NCBI GenBank assembly: GCA_034414595.1
Contig: DAOULY010000021.1
Span: forward strand, 186,001-250,000
Length of the DNA stretch: 64,000 nt
Source: DAOULY01 sp034414595
GTDB lineage: Bacteria; Chloroflexota; Dehalococcoidia; SZUA-161; JAUWZY01
Reading direction: 5' to 3'
Positions 51,126 through 59,717 of the stretch are shown in pieces. The notes under the pieces are model-generated. The model was not told the DNA's origin and made no database searches. It saw nothing but the letters and a program-made list of their open reading frames with translations. The position numbers and the translations under genes were made by a program. Positions within the stretch are counted from its first letter, which is position 1, and the number at the start of each line of letters is the position of its first letter.

Positions 51126-52315
51126 CAGATTATCTCTCTATGTTTCAAGTTTGCTATTTCTTCCTCGGCATAGCCCAATAAACCTCGGTATACATCATAA
51201 TTGTGCTCGCCCAGTGATGGGGCGGGAAATCTGATTTCGCCCGGCGTGGCCGAAAGCTTAAACACCGAGCCCGGCACTTTGAGCGGCCCAATTCCCGGTT
51301 GTTGCACCTCAACCACCATCTGCCGAGACAGGAGATGTTGGTCATTGGCCACTTCAGCAATGCCCAGGATCGGAGCACAGGGCACCCGGGCAGCGTCGAA
51401 CGCAGTCAATACTTGCTCCACCGTCTTCGTCTTAGTCCATTCCTGAATCAAGGCATCCACCTGTTCTACATTTTTAACCCGCTCCCCGGGAGTGGCGAAC
51501 TGGGGAGCCTCTGCAAACTCATCCTTCCCCATGACTCTTAATATACTTTGCCACTGAGCATCGGTAGTGGTAGCAATGGCCACATATCCATCCTCAGTTT
51601 GATAGACGTTGTAGGGAGCACACTGATGCTGTCGATTCCCCGACCTGGGCAGAGGCTGGCCGCTCAGGAAATAGGGACCTAAGAACTCAGTTGCGGTTGT
51701 AGACCACATGCTGTCTTGCATGGAGATATCGATAGCCTGCCCTTGCCCCGTTTGTGCTCTGTGGTAGAGGGCAGCACAGACAGCAATCGCAGTGTATAGA
51801 GAAGCGGTGAAATCGGCCATTGAGGGCCCAGTCTTGACCGGAGGCTGATTTGGATAACCGGTGACGCTCATCATGCCACCCATAGCTTGAGCGATCATGT
51901 CATAGGCCACCCGCGAACGGTAAGGACCTTCCTGCCCGAATCCGGACACAGAGGCCATTATTATACTCGGATTGCACTTCTCCAGTTCGTCATAGCTCAA
52001 GCCGAGTCTCTCCATAACACCCGGGGCGAAGTTCTCAACCACCACATCTGCCTTCGCCACCAGCTCCTTGAAAATCTCTTTGCCTCGTTCGTCCTTCAGA
52101 TTCAGGGTTATGCTTTTCTTGTTGCGGTTCACGATGAGAAAGGCATAACCCTGACCCCCGACAAAGGGAGGCAAAGATCTTTGTCCATCACCAGATTTGG
52201 GCTCCTCAATCTTGATGACCTCAGCGCCCAAATCACCGAGCAACATAGTGCAGCAAGGCCCAGTGTAGAAGCGGGAGAGATCAATCACTCTGACTCCGTG
52301 CAGTGCTCCGTTCAC
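51125..52315 (-). CDS. CoA transferase family III (CaiB/BaiF)
   Basis: About 396 residues: GVRVIDLSRFYTGPCCTMLLG, DLGAEVIKIEEP, KSITLNLKDERGKE, and the catalytic aspartate in GQAIDISMQDSMW (near residue 185). It transfers CoA between acyl groups such as carnitine, oxalate or aromatic acids; the substrate is unknown. Start is GTG 52315 overlapping the upstream TGA (GTGA). Placement between a nucleotidyltransferase and ileS is not a known functional grouping. Confidence 0.85.
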   Translation of the reverse strand: MNGALHGVRVIDLSRFYTGPCCTMLLGDLGAEVIKIEEPKSGDGQRSLPPFVGGQGYAFLIVNRNKKSITLNLKDERGKEIFKELVAKADVVVENFAPGVMERLGLSYDELEKCNPSIIMASVSGFGQEGPYRSRVAYDMIAQAMGGMMSVTGYPNQPPVKTGPSMADFTASLYTAIAVCAALYHRAQTGQGQAIDISMQDSMWSTTATEFLGPYFLSGQPLPRSGNRQHQCAPYNVYQTEDGYVAIATTTDAQWQSILRVMGKDEFAEAPQFATPGERVKNVEQVDALIQEWTKTKTVEQVLTAFDAARVPCAPILGIAEVANDQHLLSRQMVVEVQQPGIGPLKVPGSVFKLSATPGEIRFPAPSLGEHNYDVYRGLLGYAEEEIANLKHREII

Positions 52316-53418
52316 TTTGACTCCACTGGTCCGAAATTCCCGGCTTCGTCCTCCACCTCTACCCCAGGCCAAACCGGGGTCCCGGGCTTCAGTTTGATCC
52401 CCCGACGCACAATGACGTTGTCGCTCAGAACTGAGCCTTCCCCAATGCAGCTTTCCTCACCGATGCGGCAGTTGTTGCCGACAATGCAATTGCTCAGAAT
52501 AGCTTTCTCTTCCACCTGAACATCGCTCCAGAGCACGGAGGACTCCACAATAGCCCCTCGTCCAATGCTACAGCCGCTACCAATGACCGTGGGGCCTTGA
52601 ATTAAGGCCTCGGCGCCGACCTTTGAGTCACTCCCAATGACCACGGGCCCTTTTATTTGGGCTTTCGGATGGATTGAACTCGACTCTGAAACGCGGTGCT
52701 CAAAACCCGGACAGCGGCCGAGCAGCAAGTCGTGGTTCAACTTGAGGTACTTCTGTGGACTGCCGATGTCGATCCAATAGTCATGGCTGGCGAAGCCATA
52801 AAGGGGCTGACCCAGATCCAAGAGCATCGGGAACAGATTGTGCTCGAACATACAAAATGTTTGCGGCGTGATGTATGTCAGCACCTCAGGCTCCAGGATG
52901 TAGATGCCAGCGTTGATCATATTGGTCGTCACCTCATCCCAGCTTGGCTTCTCCAGAAATCGCTTGATGCGTCCTCGATCATCAGTCTCCACCAGCCCAT
53001 AAGCGGTGGGGTCCTCCACCGGAGTCAGGGCTATGGTGACCTTAGCCTTTCGTTCCCGGTGAAATGCCATCATTGCAGTCAGGTCCAGGCTGGTGAAAAT
53101 ATCGCCATTAAGCACGAAGAATGGCTGGTCCAAGCCTGCCTCGGCGTTTTTTACCGCCCCGGCAGTGCCCAAAGGGCTTTCCTCCAAGGCATAGCTGACC
53201 TTGATCACAGCACTGTCATCGAGTCCGAAGTAGCCCTTGATCTGGTCGGGAAGATAGCACAAGGTCAATATCGTGTGCTCGATCCCATGCCCTCTCAAGT
53301 AATGGAGGACATGTTCCAGAAAAGGCCGATTGAGAACTGGGACTACGGCTTTGGTGGTAGTACAGGTCAGCGGGCGTAATCTGGTGCCCTCACCACCGAC
53401 CAAGATAACGGCCTTCAT
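52312..53418 (-). CDS. Sugar-1-phosphate nucleotidyltransferase with left-handed beta-helix
   Basis: A 368-residue enzyme: nucleotide motif VGGEGTRLRPLT (about 7-18), LNGDIFTSLDL with the metal aspartate, GLVETDDRGRIKRFLEKP, and a C-terminal hexapeptide-repeat region (VVIGSDSKVGAEALIQGPTV and following). This architecture fits mannose-1-phosphate guanylyl- or glucose-1-phosphate thymidylyl/uridylyl-transferases; the nucleotide is not readable. It supplies activated sugar for surface polysaccharide or compatible solute synthesis. Confidence 0.87.
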   Translation of the reverse strand: MKAVILVGGEGTRLRPLTCTTTKAVVPVLNRPFLEHVLHYLRGHGIEHTILTLCYLPDQIKGYFGLDDSAVIKVSYALEESPLGTAGAVKNAEAGLDQPFFVLNGDIFTSLDLTAMMAFHRERKAKVTIALTPVEDPTAYGLVETDDRGRIKRFLEKPSWDEVTTNMINAGIYILEPEVLTYITPQTFCMFEHNLFPMLLDLGQPLYGFASHDYWIDIGSPQKYLKLNHDLLLGRCPGFEHRVSESSSIHPKAQIKGPVVIGSDSKVGAEALIQGPTVIGSGCSIGRGAIVESSVLWSDVQVEEKAILSNCIVGNNCRIGEESCIGEGSVLSDNVIVRRGIKLKPGTPVWPGVEVEDEAGNFGPVESK

Positions 53419-53428
53419 CGAAGCGATC

Positions 53429-54148
53429 CTACCGCCTTCTCAAAGAAATGATAACCTTGCGGTTTTCCTCCTCGCCAATGCTCTGCGTCGTCACCTCAGG
53501 GTCATCCCGGAGCGCCAGATGGACAATGCGGCGCTCTGCCGGGGACATGGGTTCCATGGTCAGCGAGCGTTTGGTGGACTTGACCAACTCGGCAAGGCGC
53601 AGAGCCAGGTTTTGCAGCTCTTCTTGTCGTCGCAGTTTGTAGCCGGCGACATCGATGGCGACCCGAACACCACTTTTGAGCTGACGGCTCACCATGAGAC
53701 TGACTAGATATTGGAATGTGGCCAAGGTCTGACCCCGACGCCCAATCAGGAGCCCCAATTCGTCGCCGCTGATGTCCACGGCAACAGCAGCTGGCGGCTC
53801 ACCTTCCCTGACTTCAACTGTGGCCGGAATCTTCATCAGGAACAGTAGCTTCTCCACCATTTCCTTGGCGATAGCAGCCAAATCAGCCTCTGCCACTTCC
53901 TCTGCGACAGCGGCCACATCAGCCTCTGCCACTTCCTCTGCGACAGCGGCCACATCAGCTTCTGCCACTGCTGGTTTCAGCAGTGGGGTCACCTTGACCC
54001 TGGCCTCCTCGTCGCCGTATCCCCAGAGCGTTACCCTGCCCTCTGACAGGATCTCGACATCGACCTCAGAGCGATCGAGGCCCAGTTCACGCAACGCGGT
54101 CTCAATTGCTTCATCCACTGTCTTGGCTGTTTTCTCGATGCTTTCCAT
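53429..54148 (-). CDS. jag: Jag/KhpB (EloR) RNA-binding protein
   Basis: A 239-residue protein: Jag-N domain (ESIEKTAKTVDEAIETALRE, about 1-50), an acidic linker made of three 12-residue repeats (AEADVAAVAEEV), KH domain with GLLIGRRGQTLATFQYLVS, and R3H domain (MSPAERRIVHLALRDDPEV). The family binds RNA and regulates cell elongation with KhpA. It overlaps yidC by 38 bases, so expression is coupled to it. Confidence 0.92.
   Translation of the reverse strand: MESIEKTAKTVDEAIETALRELGLDRSEVDVEILSEGRVTLWGYGDEEARVKVTPLLKPAVAEADVAAVAEEVAEADVAAVAEEVAEADLAAIAKEMVEKLLFLMKIPATVEVREGEPPAAVAVDISGDELGLLIGRRGQTLATFQYLVSLMVSRQLKSGVRVAIDVAGYKLRRQEELQNLALRLAELVKSTKRSLTMEPMSPAERRIVHLALRDDPEVTTQSIGEEENRKVIISLRRR
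53868..53969. repeat. 36-bp in-frame tandem repeat inside jag
   Basis: About 2.8 units starting at 53868, 53904 and 53940; units two and three are nearly identical. They encode the alanine/glutamate-rich linker between Jag-N and KH domains. Confidence 0.9.
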
Positions 54149-54950
54149 CTTGAGCCCTCTCTTGTTTTGTTGATGCTGGGTTGGCTGTGCCCGTGCGCTT
54201 CATCCAGGTAGGCAGCCGGTCCACAGGGATCCTTTCTCTGATCGGTTCTGGCAACCGTAGCGTTCCCCATCCGGTGACAAAGTATTGCATGATGACGCCG
54301 ATGATATTGGAGACTAAGAAGTACAGCCCTAAGCCGCCGGGCAACGATATACTGATGATGCCCATCATCAGCGGGAACACCAGCACCATGATGCGTTGCA
54401 TCTGTTGCTGCTTGGGGTCCACGCTGGGCATGGTTGACATCTTCTGCAACATGTACATGCTAAGCATGACCAGGACGCCTAAACCAAGGTCGCCACTTTG
54501 GGCCAGATCTATCCAGAGGAAGTGCATGCTGGGAAACCCCTGGTGCAATACAGACCATCCATATATACCTTCAACTGCCGATATCTCAGTGGCGATGACA
54601 ATGTGCCGGATGGAGAAGAATAGAGCGATAAAGATGGGGAGCTGGACCAGCATCGGGAATAGGCAGCCGAGAGGGCTGATCTTATGCTCTTGGTAAAGCT
54701 TCATCGTCTCTTCAGAGAGTTTTCTTTTATCTTTTCCGTATTTCTTCTGCAGTTCCTTCAGCTTGGGCTGAAGGGCCATCATGGCCTTGGTGCTTTGCAG
54801 TTGCCTCCAAGTCAGCGGGAAGATGAGGCCGCGAACGATTACAGTCAGGGCGATGACGGCCAGGCCGAAGTAACCCCAGAGGCCCTGAGAGAACAGGAGC
54901 AGTATGTTGGTCATCGGGTAGATGAGAATGGTGTTGAAAAGGTCGGTCAA
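54111..54950 (-). CDS. yidC: YidC/Oxa1 membrane insertase (short form)
   Basis: A 279-residue insertase of the Gram-positive-like short form, without the large periplasmic domain. It has about five membrane segments, FGLAVIALTVIVRGLIFPLT with the conserved hydrophilic-groove arginine, and MQRIMVLVFPLMMGIISISLP. The C-terminus is basic. The start is a TTG at 54950 behind GAGG. It lies in the classical rnpA-yidD-yidC-jag order. Confidence 0.92.
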   Translation of the reverse strand: MTDLFNTILIYPMTNILLLFSQGLWGYFGLAVIALTVIVRGLIFPLTWRQLQSTKAMMALQPKLKELQKKYGKDKRKLSEETMKLYQEHKISPLGCLFPMLVQLPIFIALFFSIRHIVIATEISAVEGIYGWSVLHQGFPSMHFLWIDLAQSGDLGLGVLVMLSMYMLQKMSTMPSVDPKQQQMQRIMVLVFPLMMGIISISLPGGLGLYFLVSNIIGVIMQYFVTGWGTLRLPEPIRERIPVDRLPTWMKRTGTANPASTKQERAQDGKHRENSQDSG

Positions 54951-54969
54951 TTTATACCTCGAAAGGCGC

Positions 54970-55179
54970 TCAGGGAACCGGGTCTATACCTCCCCTGCAG
55001 AAGGGGTGACAGCGGCACAGACGCCTGGCCGTGAGCCACCCCCCCTTAATCAGGCCGTGTCTTGTGATCGCCTCATAGCCATATTGTGAGCAGCTGGGGA
55101 GGTAGCGGCAAGAGGGTGGAGTGTAAGGCGAAATAGCAAGCTGATAAAAGCGTATTAAGCTCAGGGCAATCCGCTTCAT
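54970..55179 (-). CDS. yidD: Membrane protein insertion efficiency factor YidD
   Basis: A 69-residue amphipathic protein with three conserved cysteines: RFYQLAISPYTPPSCRYLPS, CSQYGYEAITRHG and RLCRCHPFCRGGIDPVP. Helps YidC-dependent insertion. Its ATG directly follows the rnpA stop. Confidence 0.95.
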   Translation of the reverse strand: MKRIALSLIRFYQLAISPYTPPSCRYLPSCSQYGYEAITRHGLIKGGWLTARRLCRCHPFCRGGIDPVP

Positions 55180-55515
55180 CTATGCTCCTTCAAGCAAGCG
55201 GGCCCTTCGCAACAGTCCCTTCATCGCGGCATCGATCTCCTGATACTGTGCAGAAGCGGCTTCAGTACGGGCGATGAATACCAAGTCCCATCCTGGTCTC
55301 GCTGGCGTCAATCTGGCCACCTCACGCATACGTCGCTTCACCCGGTTCCGCACCACCGCCTTGCCAACCTTCCTGCTGACGATAAACCCGTAACGATTTA
55401 AATCCAGTTCATTGGGCAACGCCTTCAATACCATAGAGCTATGAACCCAGGTCTTACCTCGCTGAAAGATGGCAGCGAACTCTGAATTCTTGGTCAGACG
55501 TTGCTCCTTTCTCAC
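55180..55515 (-). CDS. rnpA: Ribonuclease P protein component
   Basis: A 111-residue basic protein: LTKNSEFAAIFQRGKTWVHS at the start and the RNR signature KVGKAVVRNRVKRRMREVAR. It binds RNase P RNA for tRNA 5' processing. Starts with GTG 55515 directly after the rpmH stop, so it relies on rpmH for translation signals. Confidence 0.95.
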   Translation of the reverse strand: MRKEQRLTKNSEFAAIFQRGKTWVHSSMVLKALPNELDLNRYGFIVSRKVGKAVVRNRVKRRMREVARLTPARPGWDLVFIARTEAASAQYQEIDAAMKGLLRRARLLEGA

Positions 55516-55653
55516 TCATACTGCCAAGCGTACACGGCTCTTAAGTCGCCTATGCCTTAACACGGCGCGGCCACCTCTTGTGCTCATGCGAGCACGGAAG
55601 CCATGCTTACGCTGCCTCCGTCTCTTCTTCGGCTGGTATGTTCGTTTGGGCAT
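55516..55653 (-). CDS. rpmH: 50S ribosomal protein L34
   Basis: A 45-residue, very basic protein: PKRTYQPKKRRRQRKHGFRA, then RMSTRGGRAVLRHRR and a final KSRVRLAV. Exact match to the L34 family. It is too short for many ORF callers. First gene of the rpmH-rnpA-yidD-yidC-jag run; the -10 box is 11 bases upstream, so its mRNA would have almost no leader. No dnaA or oriC lies next to it. Confidence 0.97.
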   Translation of the reverse strand: MPKRTYQPKKRRRQRKHGFRARMSTRGGRAVLRHRRLKSRVRLAV

Positions 55654-55664
55654 GCCAAAACTAC

Positions 55665-55694
55665 ATTATATGCCATCTACGCTTGAGGTGTCAA
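55665..55694 (-). promoter_or_regulatory. Promoter of the rpmH operon
   Basis: On the minus strand perfect TTGACA (55689-55694), 18-bp spacer, perfect TATAAT (55665-55670). The start near 55658 gives a ~5-base leader. Confidence 0.75.
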
Positions 55695-55695
55695 A

Positions 55696-56346
55696 TCACA
55701 TGGCGTGCTTCAACACCACGATCTCAGTGGCCGCGGGGAGTTGCTCTTTTTGGAACTGGACCTCACTGGTGTTGATTCTCTTAACCCCGGTCTTGCCTCT
55801 CAGGAAATCATCAACCTCCGCTATGGGCATAGTGCACTTGGCAGTGCGATAATGCATGGGAATGACTACTCGAGGCCCGATATGTTGGCAAATCCATGTT
55901 GCCGTTTCGGCGTCAACGGTGTAGAAGCCACCCACTGGAATGAGCAGGATGTCCACAGCTCCCAGCTCAGCGACCTGTCGGTCGCTGAGCTCGTGCCCCA
56001 GATCGCCAAGGTGGCAGACCCTGATGCCATCTACAGTGAAGCAAAAGATTGTATTAGGACCTCGCTGCCGGCCACCGGCGTTATCGTGGAAGCTCTTAAT
56101 CCCTTTGATTTCGATCCCTTTGACGTTCCTGCTGCCCACGCCGGTTACGATCTCAGGCTTCCCTTTTATCGTTCGCGGGTTATTATGGTCATCGTGTTGC
56201 TCATGGCTAATGGTCACGATGTCCGCAGCCTCATCTATTCTGCCATACTTGATTGAGCCTCCAACAGCATAGGGGTCAGTGACGATTCTGGTCCCATCTT
56301 CAGCAGCAATCAGAAATGAAGCGTGGCCCAGCCACTTGATCTTCAT
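55696..56346 (-). CDS. UPF0173-type metal-dependent hydrolase (MBL fold)
   Basis: A 216-residue protein starting KIKWLGHASFLIAAEDGTRI, with HEQHDDHNN replacing the usual HxHxDH and later HLGDLGH and IPMHYRT histidines/aspartate. It is a small metallo-beta-lactamase-fold hydrolase of unknown substrate (YtkL/UPF0173 type). ATG 56346 lies behind AGGAGG. Last gene of the purF-pepA run. Confidence 0.85.
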   Translation of the reverse strand: MKIKWLGHASFLIAAEDGTRIVTDPYAVGGSIKYGRIDEAADIVTISHEQHDDHNNPRTIKGKPEIVTGVGSRNVKGIEIKGIKSFHDNAGGRQRGPNTIFCFTVDGIRVCHLGDLGHELSDRQVAELGAVDILLIPVGGFYTVDAETATWICQHIGPRVVIPMHYRTAKCTMPIAEVDDFLRGKTGVKRINTSEVQFQKEQLPAATEIVVLKHAM

Positions 56347-56359
56347 GAGAACCTCCTTT

Positions 56360-57862
56360 TCACCCCTCAGCAAGGGATAGAGCCAAGCTGACCAGGGTCC
56401 TCACCACAACGCCGGTGGCGCCTTTGACCAGATATGTCCGGTCTTTCTCCACCCATGCCGTACCCGCAATGTCGAGGTGGACCCAGGGGGTGTCATCCGC
56501 GAACTCGGCCAGGAACTGAGCGGCGGTGATAGCGCCGCCATATCTCCCTCCGGCGTTCTTAATATCGGCGACATCGCTTTTGTTCTGCTCTTTATATTCC
56601 TCATACATGGGAAGCTGCCAGATCCTCTCCCCCACCGTCTCAGCGGCCTGGAGCAACCTGTCCAGAAGCTCCTGGTTGTTGGTGAAACCGCCGCTACAGA
56701 CATCACCCAGCGCTATATGGCAGGCACCAGTCAGAGTAGCGACATCGACCAGTGGTTCGAGCCCTAGCTTTCGAGCATAGCACAGGGCATCGGCCAGAAT
56801 CAACCGGCCCTCGGCATCGGTGGTCACCACCTCTATGGTCTTGCCATTCATGGCTTTGAGCACATCACCTGGCTTAAAAGCGGAACCGCTGGGCAGGTTT
56901 TCCGTTGCCGGAATCAGTGCCGTGACGTTGACTCTGGGCTTGAGCTCGGCGATAGCCCGCATGGCACCGATAACAGCGGCACCACCAGCCATATCGCCCT
57001 TCATCTCGGCCATGGCCTCCGATGGTTTTATCGAGATGCCGCCGGAATCGAAGGTGATCCCCTTGCCAATGAGACCCAATGCGCTCTGTGAGCCATCGGC
57101 ACCTCGATAGCTGAGGACAATGAGCTTCGGTGGTTGTTGACTCCCCTGAGCCACGCCCAAAAGGGCGCCCATCCCCAGCTGCTCCATGTCCTCCCGCTCC
57201 AGCACCGAGAGCTCCAGTCCCCAGGCCTCAGCCACCTGTCGAGCTGCATTCACCATATCGTTTGGGGTCATGTGGTTCGCCGGCTGGTTCACCAAATCTC
57301 GGGCTAAGCTGGTGGCCTGAGCCAGGACAATGCCCGTTCGCACGCCCTGTTCCAATTCGGGGACTTTGCCCTCATCTCTCTCCACGATGAGAAGCTCTTT
57401 GAGCTCGCGATGTTCCAGCTCCTTGGTCTTGTGCTTCTCAAAGGTGTATGTGCCAAGGATACTGCCCTCGGCTATAGCTTGAGCCGCCTTCCCTGGGTCG
57501 ATGCCACCGACCCCAGCTCCATGAACGATGGTGGCAACTCGCTCAGCGCCGACCTTTCGTAGAGCCTTACAGGCCTCAGCCAGCGCCCCGCGAATCCGAT
57601 CCAGTTTGAAATCCTGCTGCTTTCCCAGCCCGATGACCAGGGCCCGTGTCGCCTCCATCTGCCCCAGGGTATGCACTATGGTGACCTCATTCAGCTTGCC
57701 TTTAATCTCCCCTTGAGCTATGAGCCGGGAGATGGCACCATCGAGGACTCGGTCTACAGCTGCTGTGGCCCCGCCAGGATGCTCCAGCCCCTCAAAGAGG
57801 TTCACAATAATGGCATCTGCTGCAATTTGGGTGATATCTCCAGATACTACTTTGATCTCCAT
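56360..57862 (-). CDS. pepA: Leucyl aminopeptidase (M17)
   Basis: A 500-residue M17 aminopeptidase: metal-binding KGITFDSGGISIKPSEAMAE (Lys and Asp ligands), KGDMAGGAAV, and TTDAEGRLILADAL with the conserved Asp/Glu and catalytic Arg. Works as a hexamer in peptide turnover and sometimes binds DNA. Downstream of the unknown 57890 gene in the purine run. Confidence 0.93.
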   Translation of the reverse strand: MEIKVVSGDITQIAADAIIVNLFEGLEHPGGATAAVDRVLDGAISRLIAQGEIKGKLNEVTIVHTLGQMEATRALVIGLGKQQDFKLDRIRGALAEACKALRKVGAERVATIVHGAGVGGIDPGKAAQAIAEGSILGTYTFEKHKTKELEHRELKELLIVERDEGKVPELEQGVRTGIVLAQATSLARDLVNQPANHMTPNDMVNAARQVAEAWGLELSVLEREDMEQLGMGALLGVAQGSQQPPKLIVLSYRGADGSQSALGLIGKGITFDSGGISIKPSEAMAEMKGDMAGGAAVIGAMRAIAELKPRVNVTALIPATENLPSGSAFKPGDVLKAMNGKTIEVVTTDAEGRLILADALCYARKLGLEPLVDVATLTGACHIALGDVCSGGFTNNQELLDRLLQAAETVGERIWQLPMYEEYKEQNKSDVADIKNAGGRYGGAITAAQFLAEFADDTPWVHLDIAGTAWVEKDRTYLVKGATGVVVRTLVSLALSLAEG

Positions 57863-57889
57863 CCCCTATCCCTCTACTATTATCTCCGC

Positions 57890-58174
57890 TTATTCCAGGA
57901 GCTGACCATACTCGCCGAGTAATGAGGATGCCTTGGCGATGTCTTTTTCCTCCAGGGCAGATAATGCTTCCCTGAGCACCTGGGTCTCCCAGAACAGGCG
58001 CGCCGGCAGCTCCCAGCCGATGGAAGCGCAGGAGGAGCAGGCGTTATCGGCGCGCCAGAGCAATGCCTCCTTTATCTCCAGCATAGTTGCCAGCTCCTGC
58101 TTACATGCCGGGAGCTCCTCCTGTTTTCCCAATCTTCCCCTGAGCTCTTGCACGCTTCCCTTGGTGATGATCAT
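57890..58174 (-). CDS. Hypothetical helical protein
   Basis: A 94-residue mostly helical protein that I do not recognise. It has a central CSSC motif (NACSSCASIGWELPARLFW) and a leucine-rich helical C-terminus (TQVLREALSALEEKDIAKAS). It sits between purH and pepA and is probably cotranscribed. No ligand or activity can be assigned. Confidence 0.55.
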   Translation of the reverse strand: MIITKGSVQELRGRLGKQEELPACKQELATMLEIKEALLWRADNACSSCASIGWELPARLFWETQVLREALSALEEKDIAKASSLLGEYGQLLE

Positions 58175-58195
58175 TGGCCCTACTTCAGACCAAGC

Positions 58196-59707
58196 TCAAT
58201 GCTTGAAGTGGCGGACGCTGGTGAACAGCAAGGCCACGTTATGGCGATTTGCCGCCTCGATGACTTCATCGTCCCGCACCGAGCCACCAGGCTCAACGAT
58301 GGCAGTGATCCCAGCTTGGGCAGCGAGTTCTACCCCATCGGGAAAGGGGAAGAAGGCGTCCGAAGCCAGAACGGCCCCTTTCACTCGCTCCCCGGCTTTC
58401 TCCAAAGCGATCCTCACGCTATCCACCCGGCTCGGCTGCCCCGCCCCCATACCCAGCAGCATCGAGTCCTTGGCCACCACGATGGCATTGGACTTGACAT
58501 GCTTCACCACTCTCCAGGCGAAGCGCAGGTTTTGCAACTCATCAGCGGTGGGCTGGCGCTCGCTGACCACGCGCCATTCTCCTCCAGGGTCCATGTCCTT
58601 GGTCTGGATTAAAAAGCCCCCGCCGACGGAGCGCGAATCCCAATGTAGAGTGGCCTCTGAAGTCGGGTCCACAGCAAGGAGTCTCAGGTCTTTCTTCTCC
58701 TGGAGCAGAGCCAGAGCTTTCTCCTCATAATCGGGGGCGATGACTATTTCATAGAAGGTCTTGGCTATTTCCTCGGCCAGTCCGAGGTCCACTCGCCGGT
58801 TCACGGCCACGATGCCGCCGAAGGCTGAGACCGGGTCTCCAGCATAAGCGCGGCGGTAGGCCTCGGCCAGATCTTCATAGGAGGCCAGCCCACAGGGGTT
58901 GGTATGCTTGACCACGACCACGGTCGGCTCGGCGAAATCCGAGGCTGCGTTCCAGGCGCCATCGGCATCCAGGATGTTATTGAAAGAGAGCTCCTTACCC
59001 CCAAGCTGCTGCGCACCGGCGATGCCCAGCTTGGGTCCGATCTCCTCATAGAAGGCGGCCTTCTGGTGGGGATTCTCGCCATAGCGAAGGTCGTAGCGTT
59101 TCCTCAGCGCGATGGTGAGTTCGGGGGCAAAGCTCTTCTCTCCCGCGAGATATTGGGCAATGGCGGTATCGTAGAAGGCAACGTGCTGGAATGCCTTCTG
59201 CGCCAGCCTCTTCCGAGCTTCCAGGTCCACACTTCCCTGGCGCATCTGCTCCAGGATAGGCTGGTAATCGTTGGGGTCCACCACCACCAGGACTTGGGGG
59301 AAGTTCTTGGCTGCGGCCCGGATCATGGTGGGGCCGCCGATGTCGATGTTCTCCAGCGCCTCGTCCAGGGTGACGCCGGGCCGGCTTACGGTCTGAATAA
59401 AGGGATACAGATTGACCGCCACCAGGTCTATGGCCCCGATGCCGCTTTGAGCCAGCTGTTCCATGTGGCTGGCTATATCCCTCCGCGCCAGGATGCCGCC
59501 GTGGACGGCGGGATGAAGTGTTTTCACCCTACCGTCGAGGATCTCAGGAAAGCCGGTGAGTTCGCTCACACTCTTAGCAGTGAGCCCAGCCTCGGTCAGC
59601 GCCTTCTTGGTACCGCCGCTGCTGAAGACCTCGAAGCCGAGCTCAATAAGCCCTCTGGCAAAGTCAACCGCCCCGGTCTTGTCCCAAACGCTCAAGATAG
59701 CACGCAT
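58196..59707 (-). CDS. purH: Bifunctional AICAR formyltransferase/IMP cyclohydrolase
   Basis: A 503-residue PurH: N-terminal MGS-like IMP cyclohydrolase domain (AILSVWDKTGAVDFARGLIE, GRVKTLHPAVHGGIL) and C-terminal AICARFT domain (RYGENPHQKAAFY, VVVKHTNPCG, GGGFLIQTKD). It performs the last two steps of IMP synthesis. It follows purM by ten bases. Confidence 0.96.
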   Translation of the reverse strand: MRAILSVWDKTGAVDFARGLIELGFEVFSSGGTKKALTEAGLTAKSVSELTGFPEILDGRVKTLHPAVHGGILARRDIASHMEQLAQSGIGAIDLVAVNLYPFIQTVSRPGVTLDEALENIDIGGPTMIRAAAKNFPQVLVVVDPNDYQPILEQMRQGSVDLEARKRLAQKAFQHVAFYDTAIAQYLAGEKSFAPELTIALRKRYDLRYGENPHQKAAFYEEIGPKLGIAGAQQLGGKELSFNNILDADGAWNAASDFAEPTVVVVKHTNPCGLASYEDLAEAYRRAYAGDPVSAFGGIVAVNRRVDLGLAEEIAKTFYEIVIAPDYEEKALALLQEKKDLRLLAVDPTSEATLHWDSRSVGGGFLIQTKDMDPGGEWRVVSERQPTADELQNLRFAWRVVKHVKSNAIVVAKDSMLLGMGAGQPSRVDSVRIALEKAGERVKGAVLASDAFFPFPDGVELAAQAGITAIVEPGGSVRDDEVIEAANRHNVALLFTSVRHFKH

Positions 59708-59717
59708 AAGCTACCTC

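Noticed and set aside
55516..55694. Possible replication origin next to rpmH-rnpA
   Set aside because: No dnaA, dnaN or cluster of TTATCCACA-type boxes is nearby; recF is 30 kb away and alone.
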